Of a stretch of DNA of 64,000 bases, positions 1 through 9,762 are shown piece by piece; position 1 is the first letter of the stretch; every line of letters begins with the position of its first letter. The stretch covers positions 46,332,276 through 46,396,275 of the forward strand of contig NC_087069.1 of the NCBI RefSeq assembly GCF_963678635.1. The letters are read 5' to 3'. The position numbers were made by a program, and so were the translations under genes. The DNA comes from Symsagittifera roscoffensis. Its lineage: Eukaryota; Xenacoelomorpha; Acoela; Convolutidae. The notes beneath the pieces were generated by a model, which was not told where the DNA came from, did no database searches, and saw only the letters and a list, made by a program, of their open reading frames with translations.

Positions 1-3000
1 TCGGACCGTTCCCTCCTCTACCTGGATGAGATCATAACCTTTTGCCTTGAGTGTTTCCCTCACGATCTTGGACTTGAGCATTATTCCTATCGGAATCCCT
101 CTGCTTTTCTTCAAGATGGTCTTTTCAAGAGGCTCTTTCGGCAATTCGGGATGATCTTCAATCGGTTTGCCTGATTTGTCCAGCCATCTCGTGAGTGGAA
201 GACTGTCGTACGTTTCTTTGTCCATAAAGGAGAAGCCGTCTTTGATCTCAGGTCTGTCCGCCTCTCTTTGTTCTTGCCTCTCGTAGAACTCCGTCTTCTT
301 ACTCAAGCTGTCAGCATTTTGATGTTTATCTCGTGTTCTGTGCTCAATTATCATGTTGTATCCATCCAAGCGAACTATCCACCTCCCAATATAGCTCTGG
401 TCCATTGAGTACGTTTTCAGCCAGCTTAGTGCTCGGTTGTCGACTCGCAGCTTGAAGGGCTCACTGCCTAAGTATGCTCTGTATTTTTCGACAAAGGTGA
501 CCACCGCGAACATCTCTGCCTTCGGTGCTCCGTACTTCATTTCTGTGTCACTTAGGACCTTGCTCCCGTATGCTATTGGTCTCAAGACTGTCTTCCCATT
601 CCATTCTTGTTCTTGATGGAGAATCCCAGAAATAGCGACTACTGACGCATCCGTGTCTAGCACGTACATCCCCTTCTCAGTCGGCATACCCAGTACTGGT
701 GCCTCACACAGCTCTTTCTTTATTCTCTGGAATGACTCTTCTGCCGCGTTGTTCCACGTGAACTTCTTGCCCTTATGTCTCATTAATTGTTGCATCGGGT
801 ATACCTTGTCCGCATAGCCCTTGATGAATTCTCTATAATAGTTGGCGAAACCCAGGAAGCTCATCAGCTGGTGCTCCGTCTTCGGTGATTTCCAGGTTAG
901 GACTGCTTCCACGGCGTCTGGATCAGGTCTGATACCGTGTTTATCTACCATCCTGCCCAAGTATTTAATCGAGTCCTTGAGTATCTCGCACTTTGATGGT
1001 TTACACTTCAGCCCCGATCTTTTCATGCACGCGAACACCTCGTCAAGCCTCTCGATGTGGTCTTCTAGTGTTGGCGTTGCTATTACCACGTCGTCCACGT
1101 AGCACATTACCAGGTTGCCGTACTTCTTCGTCACGCCTATCAACGCGTGTGCCATCAGCCGCTGAAACGTGGCTGTTGCATTGCATAGTCCAAACGGCAT
1201 CCGTTTCCATTGAAACAGACCCAACTCGCAGGCGAACCCTGTCTTGTCCCTGTCTTGCTTCCTTAATGGTACCTGCCAAAAGGCCGAGCCTAAATCAAGA
1301 GTCGTAAAAAATTTCGCATCACCTAACTTCGAGAGGCTCTCATCAATTCTAGGTATGGGATAGGCATCCTTCACCGTGACGGAGTTCAGGTATCGAAAGT
1401 CACAACAAAACCTTAACTGGTCGCCTTTCTTTTTGGCCATCACTACTCCACACGCCCACGGTGACTTGGATGGTTCTATCATGTCATACTCTAGTAACGT
1501 TTCGATTTCTTTTCTACACGCGTCCGATTTGTGTGGGGTCATGCGCCTCGCCCCCTCCCTGTGTGGTACCGCGTTTTCCTCAAGTTCTATTTCATGTTCA
1601 ACAAAATTACAACACCCGATATCCGCCTTATGCCTTGAAAAAACCTCCTCGTTCCGCTCTAGTACGTCCTTGATAGCTTCGAGCTGTTCATCTTTCAGTT
1701 TGCCCCTTAAATGTTCAACCTCCGGCAGAACCGGTTTATCAGTTTGCATTTCATCTGGTGTGGGTCGCTCTGGAAAGTTCGAACAGCTCGAGAGCCCATC
1801 GTCCGTTTCTGACTTAAGTGATTTGATAAGACCTGAAGAATCTTTTATTCTCTGCAATCGTCTCAAGATACAAATTTTGTCCCTGTGGTTGGGACAATCA
1901 ACAACTTCATTTTGTTTTGAGTTTTCAATTGTTTCATATCGAGTTTTAACCGGTAAAGCATATCCCAGCTTCCTCCCTCTCTGTATCGTGATCGGTATAT
2001 CAAGGGTATTCAACAAGACACTGATGCAGAGGCCGCTCTTCGTTATCGAAAATGATCTTCCTAAAACAGCAGCGCTTTGACTATTAGGATTTGGAACTAT
2101 ACACACTTGCTTGTTGTCACTTAGTTCATTATAATTTTTCATCCTCAAGCTTACGATTGCCGCTTCATTAGCTTTTAACCTCACTCTCCTACTCAAGAAT
2201 ACCGGTGCTTTGTTCTCATTTGCCATTATTAAATTTACCGGTTTGATTGCGTACCTCCTATCCGGGTTCCGTATCCTGAACATTGCATTATTTAGATCTA
2301 TCGTTACGTCGAAATTCCTGATGAAGTCTCTGCCCAAAATGAATTGGTCAGATTCATCTAGGTTTTCTACCACGATGAAGCTCATCCACAGGTTACGTTC
2401 CCCCAAATTGAGGGCTATTATCGGCGTCCTGCCCAGCACCCGTAGGGCCCCCTTGTTTGCAGCTGACAGCCGTATTCTCGAGTCTATCAAGTCACCTTTG
2501 TCAAAGCCCATCTTTTCCCATGTTTCGATTGGTATGACGCTCAAGACTGCTCCCGTGTCAAGTAATCCACGCAACTGAGTCTTTTTGCCATTTATGTCTA
2601 GCACGTGCCCTGTCACGTCTGCTTCCGTCCCGATGTGCATTGCATCTTCTTCAAGCATGGCACAGTGTCCGATCGATCTTACTTTCAACTCTTCTTTCCC
2701 TACATCGATTTGTCCAATTAGGTCTTCGTCGCATGTTATCATCGTCTTGGTATAGATGTTGATTCCATCTATATTTAGCATCACCTCGTGTGGACCATAA
2801 GCTTCAGTGTACCTATTATCAACACGTACCGACTTGCTGCCCCCTCTCGTGAGTAGTGCTCTGAGCGCTCTAGAAGTCGTTTGTGGACTTGTTCCACTCA
2901 AGTAGTCTGCATACACGTCAATGTGCATTATCGTCTGGTCGCTTGGCTCGCTCAAGTTTCTGGTTACTTCGTGGCCGCCCACTGTGATTATCGACATTAT

Positions 3001-5526
3001 TCTTGCTCCGATTTTCGATATTCCAAAAGGTTTACCTGTCACCATTTTCACGGTGTTACAATTCCCGTTCTTTGTTGAGCCCGTTCTAGCCTCTGGTACT
3101 GAGTTCGATCCGGTTAATGCTTCGTTAAAATTCTGTCTTTCGATCTCCAACTTTAGTCGTTGCTCTATTTCTTTCGCAGCCAGATCTTGTTTCACTTTGG
3201 CAATTGCTTCCGTCGCCGCTTTCTCATAATTTATCTCTAGAGAGCTCCCGGCCGCGGACTCTAACGCACCGCTAACATGTGTTACAGCTTTCACTGTCTT
3301 CGTCGGCAATTCGGTGTTTGGTGCTCCTAAGTTCCTAGATTCAAACTCGTTTTGCCTGTTCCGCTGATTCTGCACCGCCGCTAATGCCAACTTATGTTTG
3401 GGGTGATTCTGGTCCTTGACCGCTTCCCAGAACAAGGGACAATCCATTCTGAAGTGCCCCTCCTGGTTACAGAAGAAGCATCTGGCGCCTATCTTGATGA
3501 TTAAGCCATTATAGTACTCGTGTTCCTCCATCTGGCTCATATCCTCTTCATCCGGTGCATAACCTAGGCTCTTCATGCCTTGTTTGTACGTTGTGCAGTC
3601 AGCCACATGATGATCCGCTGACCCGCAGTTCGCGCATGATCTGCGCTTGTCCATATCATCTCTAGGTTTGTACCATGATGACCTCTGGGGTTGGCTTCCC
3701 CCTTGCGTGTTCCTGTTTTCAGAATATGAGTACTTCTTAGGTTTCATCAGCATGTATTCTCTTGATTTCTGTCTCATTTCTTCTGGGGTGGGTGCGCTGT
3801 CCTTCGACAATGTGTAGTATGTTGCTAACATTGTCCTTAAGTCATCACTTTTCACCCCATCGATGAACTTCGAGGCAATGCTAAAGTTCCGTCTATTTGT
3901 CGACTCCTCTGGGTCACTCCTCCTTCTCAAGCTCTCGAGGTCATCTAGGAACCGATCTATTGACTCGTCGTCCCTCTGCCTTCTCTTTTCAAATCGCATC
4001 ATCGCTTGGTGACCCTTCATGCCTGACCCGAATCGATTCAACAATATCTCGAAGATCTTGTCCGCGGTGTCGCGTTCTTCCTCTTTCTTTGCGACCACGC
4101 ATTTTAATGCCGTTCCTTCCAAGTTGCTCAGTATGGCTGTACATGCTTGTCTTTCGTCACTCAAGTTATCTTGTTCTAGATGTAATCTCATCACATCCAC
4201 CCAAGTGTCAATGCATCCATCGGAGTCGTCCTTGAATTCTTTTGGCTTCTTGAATGTCTTTCTTGTTTTTCCCTCTCTCCTGTCGCTCGAGTCAGTGTTC
4301 CTCGTGGCGAAGGCCTCTAGAGTCCTGTTCATCATCTCCCAAGTGCTGGCCCATGTCATAGCATCCGGTCCTGTGTTGCTGTTAGCTGTTGCATCTCCCG
4401 GACCAGTCGTTGTATTCGACGTTCCATTCTTCATTATTGTTTTCGCAGCTGTTGGTGCTATGCTTATCGCATCCCTGGTTAAGGGCAACGGTGTCGATTG
4501 CCGTTTGTTCCTTTGTGGTTCTACAAAGTCAACTCTGGTGCCTTGCGTACGATCCGCTGCCGGTCTTTCTTGTGGAGTAGAACCTCTCAAGATTGCATCC
4601 AACTTCGCCTGTATTGCACACGAACTCTCGGCTTGACTCTTGCTCATTGTGTCCATTCTCCTTTCCAGGCTCCCTAATTGGCTGTTGACATCATCATATC
4701 GGTTCTTCAACTGTTGCATGTCTGTTTTGATATTCTTTTCTCGTTCTTCATTGGTGGCTTCTACCTTATCTGACATTTCCTTGAGTCTCTCCTCTGTTGC
4801 CTTAGCTAGGTTAAAATAACTGTCTAGATACTCGTGCTTGTTGTATCTTATCTCCTTTTTTATCACCTCTCTGTCTTCTTCACTGTTCTTAAGTCTTTTG
4901 TCGATCTGATTTAATTTCGCCAACAAGTCGCCCAGCTCAATGGTAGTCTCTTCATGGTCAGCCGTCGGTTTCTCTTCGGCCGTAGCCTCTGCTTTAGCTT
5001 GTTCCTCATTCTGGCCGGCTTCTGTCGCTTTCGTGCTCACTGTACCAAATGTTCGTGCTCTTTCTGTATTTGGTTCTTCAGTCACGTTTTCTTTCGATTT
5101 GAGTCCGACCATCATTGCAAACTTGTCTGTGAAGGATGTCTTTTTCACTTGAGAGTCGTTTTTCACAGTCTCTCGGGTATTGCCTGTTGTGTCTTCCAAT
5201 GCGTCTATTCGTGAAAACTCCACGGTTTTTGGACTTTGGTCTTCCACGTGGGGCATCGGTGTGGATTCCGTTGTCCTCTTCTCCACTTCATCTACGCTCT
5301 GGTCTGGTGTCTCTAGGTCGATTTCGATTGTGGGCTCCACCTGTTTTTCCCCCACATCTTCTCGTGTCTTGCTCTCGGTGCCACTCCTCGTACTGACCAT
5401 GTTAACTGAAAAGTTCTTCTTTGTTATCTTTGGGCCTGTTGATGTCGTTCCGCGCAGCGATGAATTATATTTCGTGTTTGATCCACTTGACCTTTTTTCG
5501 AGCACCGGTACCCTACTCCGCCTCAT
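1..5526 (-). CDS. gag-pol: Ty3/gypsy-type retrotransposon Gag-Pol polyprotein (open at left edge)
   Basis: One minus-strand frame stays open from the ATG at 5526-5524 to base 1 (1842 codons, no stop seen); an in-frame TAA lies four codons upstream of this ATG. In order: a charged, probably coiled Gag-like N-terminal half; two CCHC zinc knuckles (C-x2-C-x4-H-x4-C) at about residues 631-644 and 683-696; an aspartic protease with a DTGA motif at 990-993 followed by the usual LGRDF segment; a reverse transcriptase with YVDD at 1476-1479 (bases 1101-1090); and an RNase H starting near the LDTDAS segment at about 1622. The order protease-RT-RNase H is that of Ty3/gypsy elements. Integrase, 3' LTR and stop must lie left of the window. 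Gag and Pol share one frame with no programmed frameshift, as in some Mag-like elements. No internal break was seen, so the copy may be recent. The clade is not determined. Confidence 0.95.
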   Translation of the reverse strand, partial: MRRSRVPVLEKRSSGSNTKYNSSLRGTTSTGPKITKKNFSVNMVSTRSGTESKTREDVGEKQVEPTIEIDLETPDQSVDEVEKRTTESTPMPHVEDQSPKTVEFSRIDALEDTTGNTRETVKNDSQVKKTSFTDKFAMMVGLKSKENVTEEPNTERARTFGTVSTKATEAGQNEEQAKAEATAEEKPTADHEETTIELGDLLAKLNQIDKRLKNSEEDREVIKKEIRYNKHEYLDSYFNLAKATEERLKEMSDKVEATNEEREKNIKTDMQQLKNRYDDVNSQLGSLERRMDTMSKSQAESSCAIQAKLDAILRGSTPQERPAADRTQGTRVDFVEPQRNKRQSTPLPLTRDAISIAPTAAKTIMKNGTSNTTTGPGDATANSNTGPDAMTWASTWEMMNRTLEAFATRNTDSSDRREGKTRKTFKKPKEFKDDSDGCIDTWVDVMRLHLEQDNLSDERQACTAILSNLEGTALKCVVAKKEEERDTADKIFEILLNRFGSGMKGHQAMMRFEKRRQRDDESIDRFLDDLESLRRRSDPEESTNRRNFSIASKFIDGVKSDDLRTMLATYYTLSKDSAPTPEEMRQKSREYMLMKPKKYSYSENRNTQGGSQPQRSSWYKPRDDMDKRRSCANCGSADHHVADCTTYKQGMKSLGYAPDEEDMSQMEEHEYYNGLIIKIGARCFFCNQEGHFRMDCPLFWEAVKDQNHPKHKLALAAVQNQRNRQNEFESRNLGAPNTELPTKTVKAVTHVSGALESAAGSSLEINYEKAATEAIAKVKQDLAAKEIEQRLKLEIERQNFNEALTGSNSVPEARTGSTKNGNCNTVKMVTGKPFGISKIGARIMSIITVGGHEVTRNLSEPSDQTIMHIDVYADYLSGTSPQTTSRALRALLTRGGSKSVRVDNRYTEAYGPHEVMLNIDGINIYTKTMITCDEDLIGQIDVGKEELKVRSIGHCAMLEEDAMHIGTEADVTGHVLDINGKKTQLRGLLDTGAVLSVIPIETWEKMGFDKGDLIDSRIRLSAANKGALRVLGRTPIIALNLGERNLWMSFIVVENLDESDQFILGRDFIRNFDVTIDLNNAMFRIRNPDRRYAIKPVNLIMANENKAPVFLSRRVRLKANEAAIVSLRMKNYNELSDNKQVCIVPNPNSQSAAVLGRSFSITKSGLCISVLLNTLDIPITIQRGRKLGYALPVKTRYETIENSKQNEVVDCPNHRDKICILRRLQRIKDSSGLIKSLKSETDDGLSSCSNFPERPTPDEMQTDKPVLPEVEHLRGKLKDEQLEAIKDVLERNEEVFSRHKADIGCCNFVEHEIELEENAVPHREGARRMTPHKSDACRKEIETLLEYDMIEPSKSPWACGVVMAKKKGDQLRFCCDFRYLNSVTVKDAYPIPRIDESLSKLGDAKFFTTLDLGSAFWQVPLRKQDRDKTGFACELGLFQWKRMPFGLCNATATFQRLMAHALIGVTKKYGNLVMCYVDDVVIATPTLEDHIERLDEVFACMKRSGLKCKPSKCEILKDSIKYLGRMVDKHGIRPDPDAVEAVLTWKSPKTEHQLMSFLGFANYYREFIKGYADKVYPMQQLMRHKGKKFTWNNAAEESFQRIKKELCEAPVLGMPTEKGMYVLDTDASVVAISGILHQEQEWNGKTVLRPIAYGSKVLSDTEMKYGAPKAEMFAVVTFVEKYRAYLGSEPFKLRVDNRALSWLKTYSMDQSYIGRWIVRLDGYNMIIEHRTRDKHQNADSLSKKTEFYERQEQREADRPEIKDGFSFMDKETYDSLPLTRWLDKSGKPIEDHPELPKEPLEKTILKKSRGIPIGIMLKSKIVRETLKAKGYDLIQVEEGTVR

Positions 5527-5780
5527 TATTTCTATTTACAACTGCTTTTATTTACAATTTTATTATATACACGATTCTATTCTAAGAATAAAAAAATAAT
5601 AAAACAAAAAAAAATTTTTGTGGTAACAAATTTTGTACAACGTGTTAAAAACCTTGTTGTAGCTCTCTTTCTAAAACCTTTGAAAAATTTCCCTTAATGT
5701 GGTCTTAACCGTACCTATTTCGATTTGTCTTATTTTGTCTTAAGACACACTTGTTGTAATTTCACTTCAATTTTTACACC

Positions 5781-6497
5781 GTCCCAAGACTATTCGTCAC
5801 TATCACAGTACTCTCCGCTAGCGTCCTAAGACCCTTGTACCAAGGCCACTGTTCCAAGACTACTGTCCCAAGACTAGTGTCCCAAGGGTAGTGTCCCAAG
5901 ACCAGTGTCCCAAGGCTAGTGTCCCAAGACTACTGTCCCAAGACTAGTGTCCCAAGGCTAGTGTCCCAAGACTACTGTCCCAAGACCCTGTCCCAAGACC
6001 ACTGTCCCAAGACTGCTCTGTCCCAAGGCTGGTGTCCCAAGACTACTGTCCCAAGGCTAGTGTCCCAAGACTACTGTCCCAAGACCAGTGTCCCAAGACC
6101 AGTGTCCCAAGGCTAGTGTCCCAAGACTAGTGTCCCAAGACCCTTGTCCCAAGACCACTGTCCCAAGACCACTGTCCCAAGACCCTGTCCCAAGACCACT
6201 GTCCCAAGACCCTGTCTCAAGACCCTGTCCCAAGACCCTGTCCCAAGACCCTTGTCCCAAGACCACTGTCCCAAGACCCTGTCCCAAGACCACTGTCCCA
6301 AGACCCTGTCCCAAGACCACTGTCCCAAGACCCTGTCCCAAGACCCTTGTCCCAAGACCACTGTCCCAAGACCCTGTCCCAAGACCACTGTCCCAAGACC
6401 CTGTCCCAAGACCACTGTCCCAAGACCCTGTCCCAAGACCACTGTCCCAAGACTGCTCTGTCCCAAGACTTCTTCGGTACTGTCCCAAGACTCGTCA
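5781..6497. repeat. Array of about 45 short repeats, core gtcccaagac
   Basis: The core GTCCCAAGAC recurs every 13-15 bp (variants end in CACT, CCT, TAGT or TACT) for about 0.7 kb. The array is regular from about 5860 to 6460 and more diverged at both ends. It lies between the gag-pol start and the presumed LTR, so in the 5' leader of the retroelement. Because the unit is not a multiple of three and lacks stops in several frames, it creates open frames on both strands that should not be read as genes. Confidence 0.9.
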
Positions 6498-6824
6498 CGG
6501 AGTGTCTTCCTCGTTGTAGGGTCTTCTTGAATCACCGTACCTTGTACCACCACTCAAGCTCTAGTAAAATTTTCCCAAAAACCCTCTCTTTAAAAGCCAA
6601 ATGCTGACCCTCCTCTTCTTTTTGGTTGTCTCTATTTCAATGTAGGTGCGCAGGTATCTTGTGATCACCTGTTCGTATAAAACCAAACACAAATCCTCAC
6701 TAAAATGCAACAAAAATCTAAGTAAGAAAAATAATAAAAACAGAAAAATGAGTCCACCTGAAATTCAAAGGTGACCAATGTCTACCTTTCGTCTAAAAAA
6801 TATGTCTGGTACCTAATTGCCACG

Positions 6825-7110
6825 CGTTTTCCTTCCCCCCTGCTAGCGGTCTTATGGGGTATTACAAAAACTGTCTATGTCCCTTCCCCCCTACCAATCC
6901 GACCAGGGTACCTTCCTTAACTCGAGTTCAAATTTCGATCTCCACCTAATATTACCAACGCATGTTAATTTCTAATGTAACTAAGTCAACGATGTCGACT
7001 AATTAGTTACTCTAATTTCCCCCTTTTTACAATTTACAACCGCCAACCTCTAACTTAACCAGCCCCCCTTCTAACCTCCCCCCTTTTTAGCCCCCCTTCC
7101 TAAGCCTAAA
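6825..7110. other. Pyrimidine-rich block
   Basis: Several runs of C and T on the plus strand (runs such as ttcccccct, cccccct and cccttttta) are clustered here, hence purine runs on the strand of the retroelement. It lies on the 5' side of gag-pol, where the element's own polypurine tract would not be expected. No gene is seen and the function is unknown. Confidence 0.5.
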
Positions 7111-7314
7111 ATTACCTTAAGCGCCGGGTGCTAAACCTCTCAAGAGAAAACCGTAGACCTGTCTCCAGGCCTGCTCAAGTAAAAACGTTCCTCAAAACCG
7201 GGGGATGTCGCTTATCCTATTTTACGCTTATCTCCTATAATGTAATGTGGATTTTAACGATACCCGTTCTGCCCAACTTGAGAACTCGAGAATTGTCAAA
7301 TCCTTCTTGGCTGT

Positions 7315-7508
7315 TTTCCCACTCGACTGGTCACCTGTTCCAGTCCAGTCTCCTATTGGTTCAGCTCAAGTGTCCCTGAACCACTTTCCCACTCGGCTGG
7401 TCACCTCTTCCAGTCAAGTCTCCTATTGGTTCAGCTCAAGTGTCCCTGAACCACTTTCCCACTCGGCTGGTCACCTCTTCCAGTGAAGTCTCCTATTGGT
7501 CCAGCTAA
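7315..7508. repeat. 70-bp tandem repeat, about 2.8 copies
   Basis: Copies start at 7315, 7385 and 7455, each beginning tttcccactcg and containing cctattggt and, in the first two, gtccctgaaccac. The third is cut short. Copies differ by only a few bases. Direct repeats of this size are common in LTR U3 regions and retroelement leaders, which fits its position, but the LTR itself is not mapped. Confidence 0.85.
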
Positions 7509-8640
7509 GTTCCAAACTATCTGAAAACCCTTGACAACGCCCCACACTCGGGCACTTTATTACGGTTACTGGGTTAAATTGCTAGGTTGATCGAAACGAT
7601 CGAACTTATAAAACAGTATAGGTATACTATTTAATTAATATAAAGGTTTGATCCAACTGATCTGGTGTCAAAGTCACTGTCTTTTTTCGTTTTATGGTTT
7701 TGTTCCTTTTTCTATTCTTTTTTGGTTTTTTTTTGTTTTGCTTTTTGTCTTTTTGCTCGTGTTTTTGTCCCCCTAGTTGCCCCCCTTTACTCGGTTAGCT
7801 AAGCCTCGTTCGGAGAGCGTACCAGGAAATTTTCTCGAGTTTTCTTAAAAAGCTATCACGGTACAACCGGAAGGTTTGCACGTTCCTGTCGAACCGTACC
7901 GCCGGTACTCTAGAATGGGCATTCAGCCCGAAGCTGTCTCAAGTGGGTTCGACTCCGTAGTCTTGATGTCGTAAACACCCAGGAGCGCCATAAAAACACT
8001 ATGTAACATTCGTCTACTGCAGTCACACATGAGGCTTAAGAAAAATAGGCCCTATAACCACTGGCTCAAGGGTCAGGGACACCATCTCTTGTGTTTTTCT
8101 ACCTCAAGAACGGTCGGAGCCAGTTCGGTTCGCTTGTGACATGAGACTACGACCCGTTACAGCTTAAAGGCTACTACTAAAATATCCCCCCACTCTAGAA
8201 TTAGAAACGTCCCCATATTTAGGTCTCTAGATACCCAAAATACATGAACGCCGTTAAAAACCGGGTTGGAACAATCCGTTAAGTTACTTTTTATTAGACA
8301 GTGGAACTTTGATCCATTTCAGATGGATCAACCTAAAACTCGCCTTACCTCAACATAACAATTATAAAACACACTCTAGGAATTTAAATTTGTACTCACA
8401 TAGTAGCACGCTCAAGAAGTGGGAAATAATCCAGTCGGTAATTAACTCAAGAATTAAATAACGTAACTAAATGAGTCTAATGTTTTATAGTTTGAACAAT
8501 GAGAACGAGTTTATACTCTAGACAATAGTTTTCTTGTGAACCATTAGGACACTCAAGTTGTCCACCTTTCCACCGAAGGTTCACTCTAGTCCAGTTCCGA
8601 ATAACACTCCAGTCGCTACAATCCAATTCGTGGGAATGCT

Positions 8641-9762
8641 CTCGTCTCTGTCACAGATGGGACAGCTCTACTCTCGATTATGATAGTGATGGAAATTGCG
8701 AATAGCAATTTCCTACTGCTTTTTCTTACAACTTTCCCGCGTGTGTGTCTCAATCGTTCTGAAATTGTTCTGATTTCTTTTTTCTGATTTTCAGTTATCG
8801 CGAGAAAATCGTGCATGACAGGTTCCATTCGAAATTTTGAAAAATTAAATTTCACTCCAAAATCAAGTGTTTTTTGCTTCTCTCAAGGTCAAACTTCCAA
8901 ATATGACCGACTGGCACAAAAATGGCCACTTTTTTATTGAAAAGTGACGAAAAAGACAACAACAACAGCTGAAATAAAGAAAAACAGTCGGACGAGAACA
9001 ATAAAAAACACGAAGCCTCTTATCGTGACGATCACGCACGATAAGACAGCTAATCAGAGACAACAGCCAGAAAGGAGGCTTCAGTGGGGAAAGAAGAAAA
9101 GAGCAGTACCCTCCCGTGCTACGAATAGGGAGTAATAACGACGTTATTACATGAAAATCACGGAAACGGAGGCTCGGCTCCCCAGAGACAGTATATGGTG
9201 AAGGACTATAATAAACTGACTTTTTAGCTACTCTGAAGCCATAAGCAATTTGAATTAATAACGGTATTATTTGATATTTTAGAATATGAGTAGCTAGAAA
9301 AAGGAAAGGGTCAATCCATCTCCAATGGATTTAATATAGAACTGTCACCATAAACATAATAAAATAGGATACTCGAGCCATGTTTTCAATAGCAATCACG
9401 TAGTCTGAGGATCCGAGACCCAGCTATGTGGTTGTGTTCGCATGTAAACGAAAGCTGATTAAAAGTCGTTTGGTTGATGGCCTAAAATAGTAACTTTTTT
9501 CTTAGCCCGAGACAGATCAGAAAAGCGACTGGCTAGGTCGAGACGGTGAAAAACGAGTAGAATTAAGGTAACTGACGCCTGCCAGTCGTTAATAGGTACT
9601 TTTTCTACGCTCCGTCACTGTGTAGTATTTGGGCGAATGTTACATGAACTGACAGTCCGAACAATTAGGGGTTTGCCCTGATATACGAGCAGTCTTGTTT
9701 CATTTTGCAATTAAAGTGTTTAATTAATTTCAATAATGTTTTCGATGATCTTGATTGCAGAT
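8641..9762. other. Region upstream of the MUL1-like gene
   Basis: No protein-coding gene is supported. A small inverted repeat (ggaaattgc ... gcaatttcc) lies near 8690-8712. The base composition becomes AT-rich. The sequence just before the MUL1-like start reads as a 3' splice site (cttgattgcag, ending two bases before the ATG), so a noncoding first exon and the promoter are probably in or near this stretch, but neither is located. Confidence 0.4.

Larger units (their letters stand above)
5527..8640 (-). mobile_element. Probable 5' leader and LTR region of the gag-pol element, boundaries unresolved
   Basis: This stretch lies upstream of the gag-pol start on its strand. It shares the base composition and recurring short words of the element (for example ctcaag) and differs from the AT-rich DNA beyond about 8.7 kb. 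It contains the 14-bp array, a pyrimidine-rich block and a 70-bp triplet repeat, listed separately. The partner LTR is outside the window, so the LTR could not be delimited by comparison. I searched for a tRNA-complementary primer site ending at a TG and found no convincing one. Assignment to the element is inference. No gene is visible here. Confidence 0.4.

Noticed and set aside
842-5599. Many plus-strand ORFs of 60-230 codons
   Set aside because: They are antisense shadows of the continuous minus-strand gag-pol frame and have low-complexity translations.
5781-6497. CRISPR-like array
   Set aside because: Repeats are contiguous with no unique spacers, and the context is eukaryotic.
5919-6607. 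Overlapping ORFs on both strands with regular short repeats in the protein
   Set aside because: They are translations of the 14-bp array, open in several frames only because the repeat lacks stops.
8050-8090. Possible primer-binding site (ggtcagggacacca) for the retroelement
   Set aside because: It ends in CCA but does not continue into a tRNA T-arm and is not followed by a clear LTR end.
8616-8855. 79-codon minus-strand ORF
   Set aside because: No recognisable motif, no splice or start context, and it overlaps a small inverted repeat.
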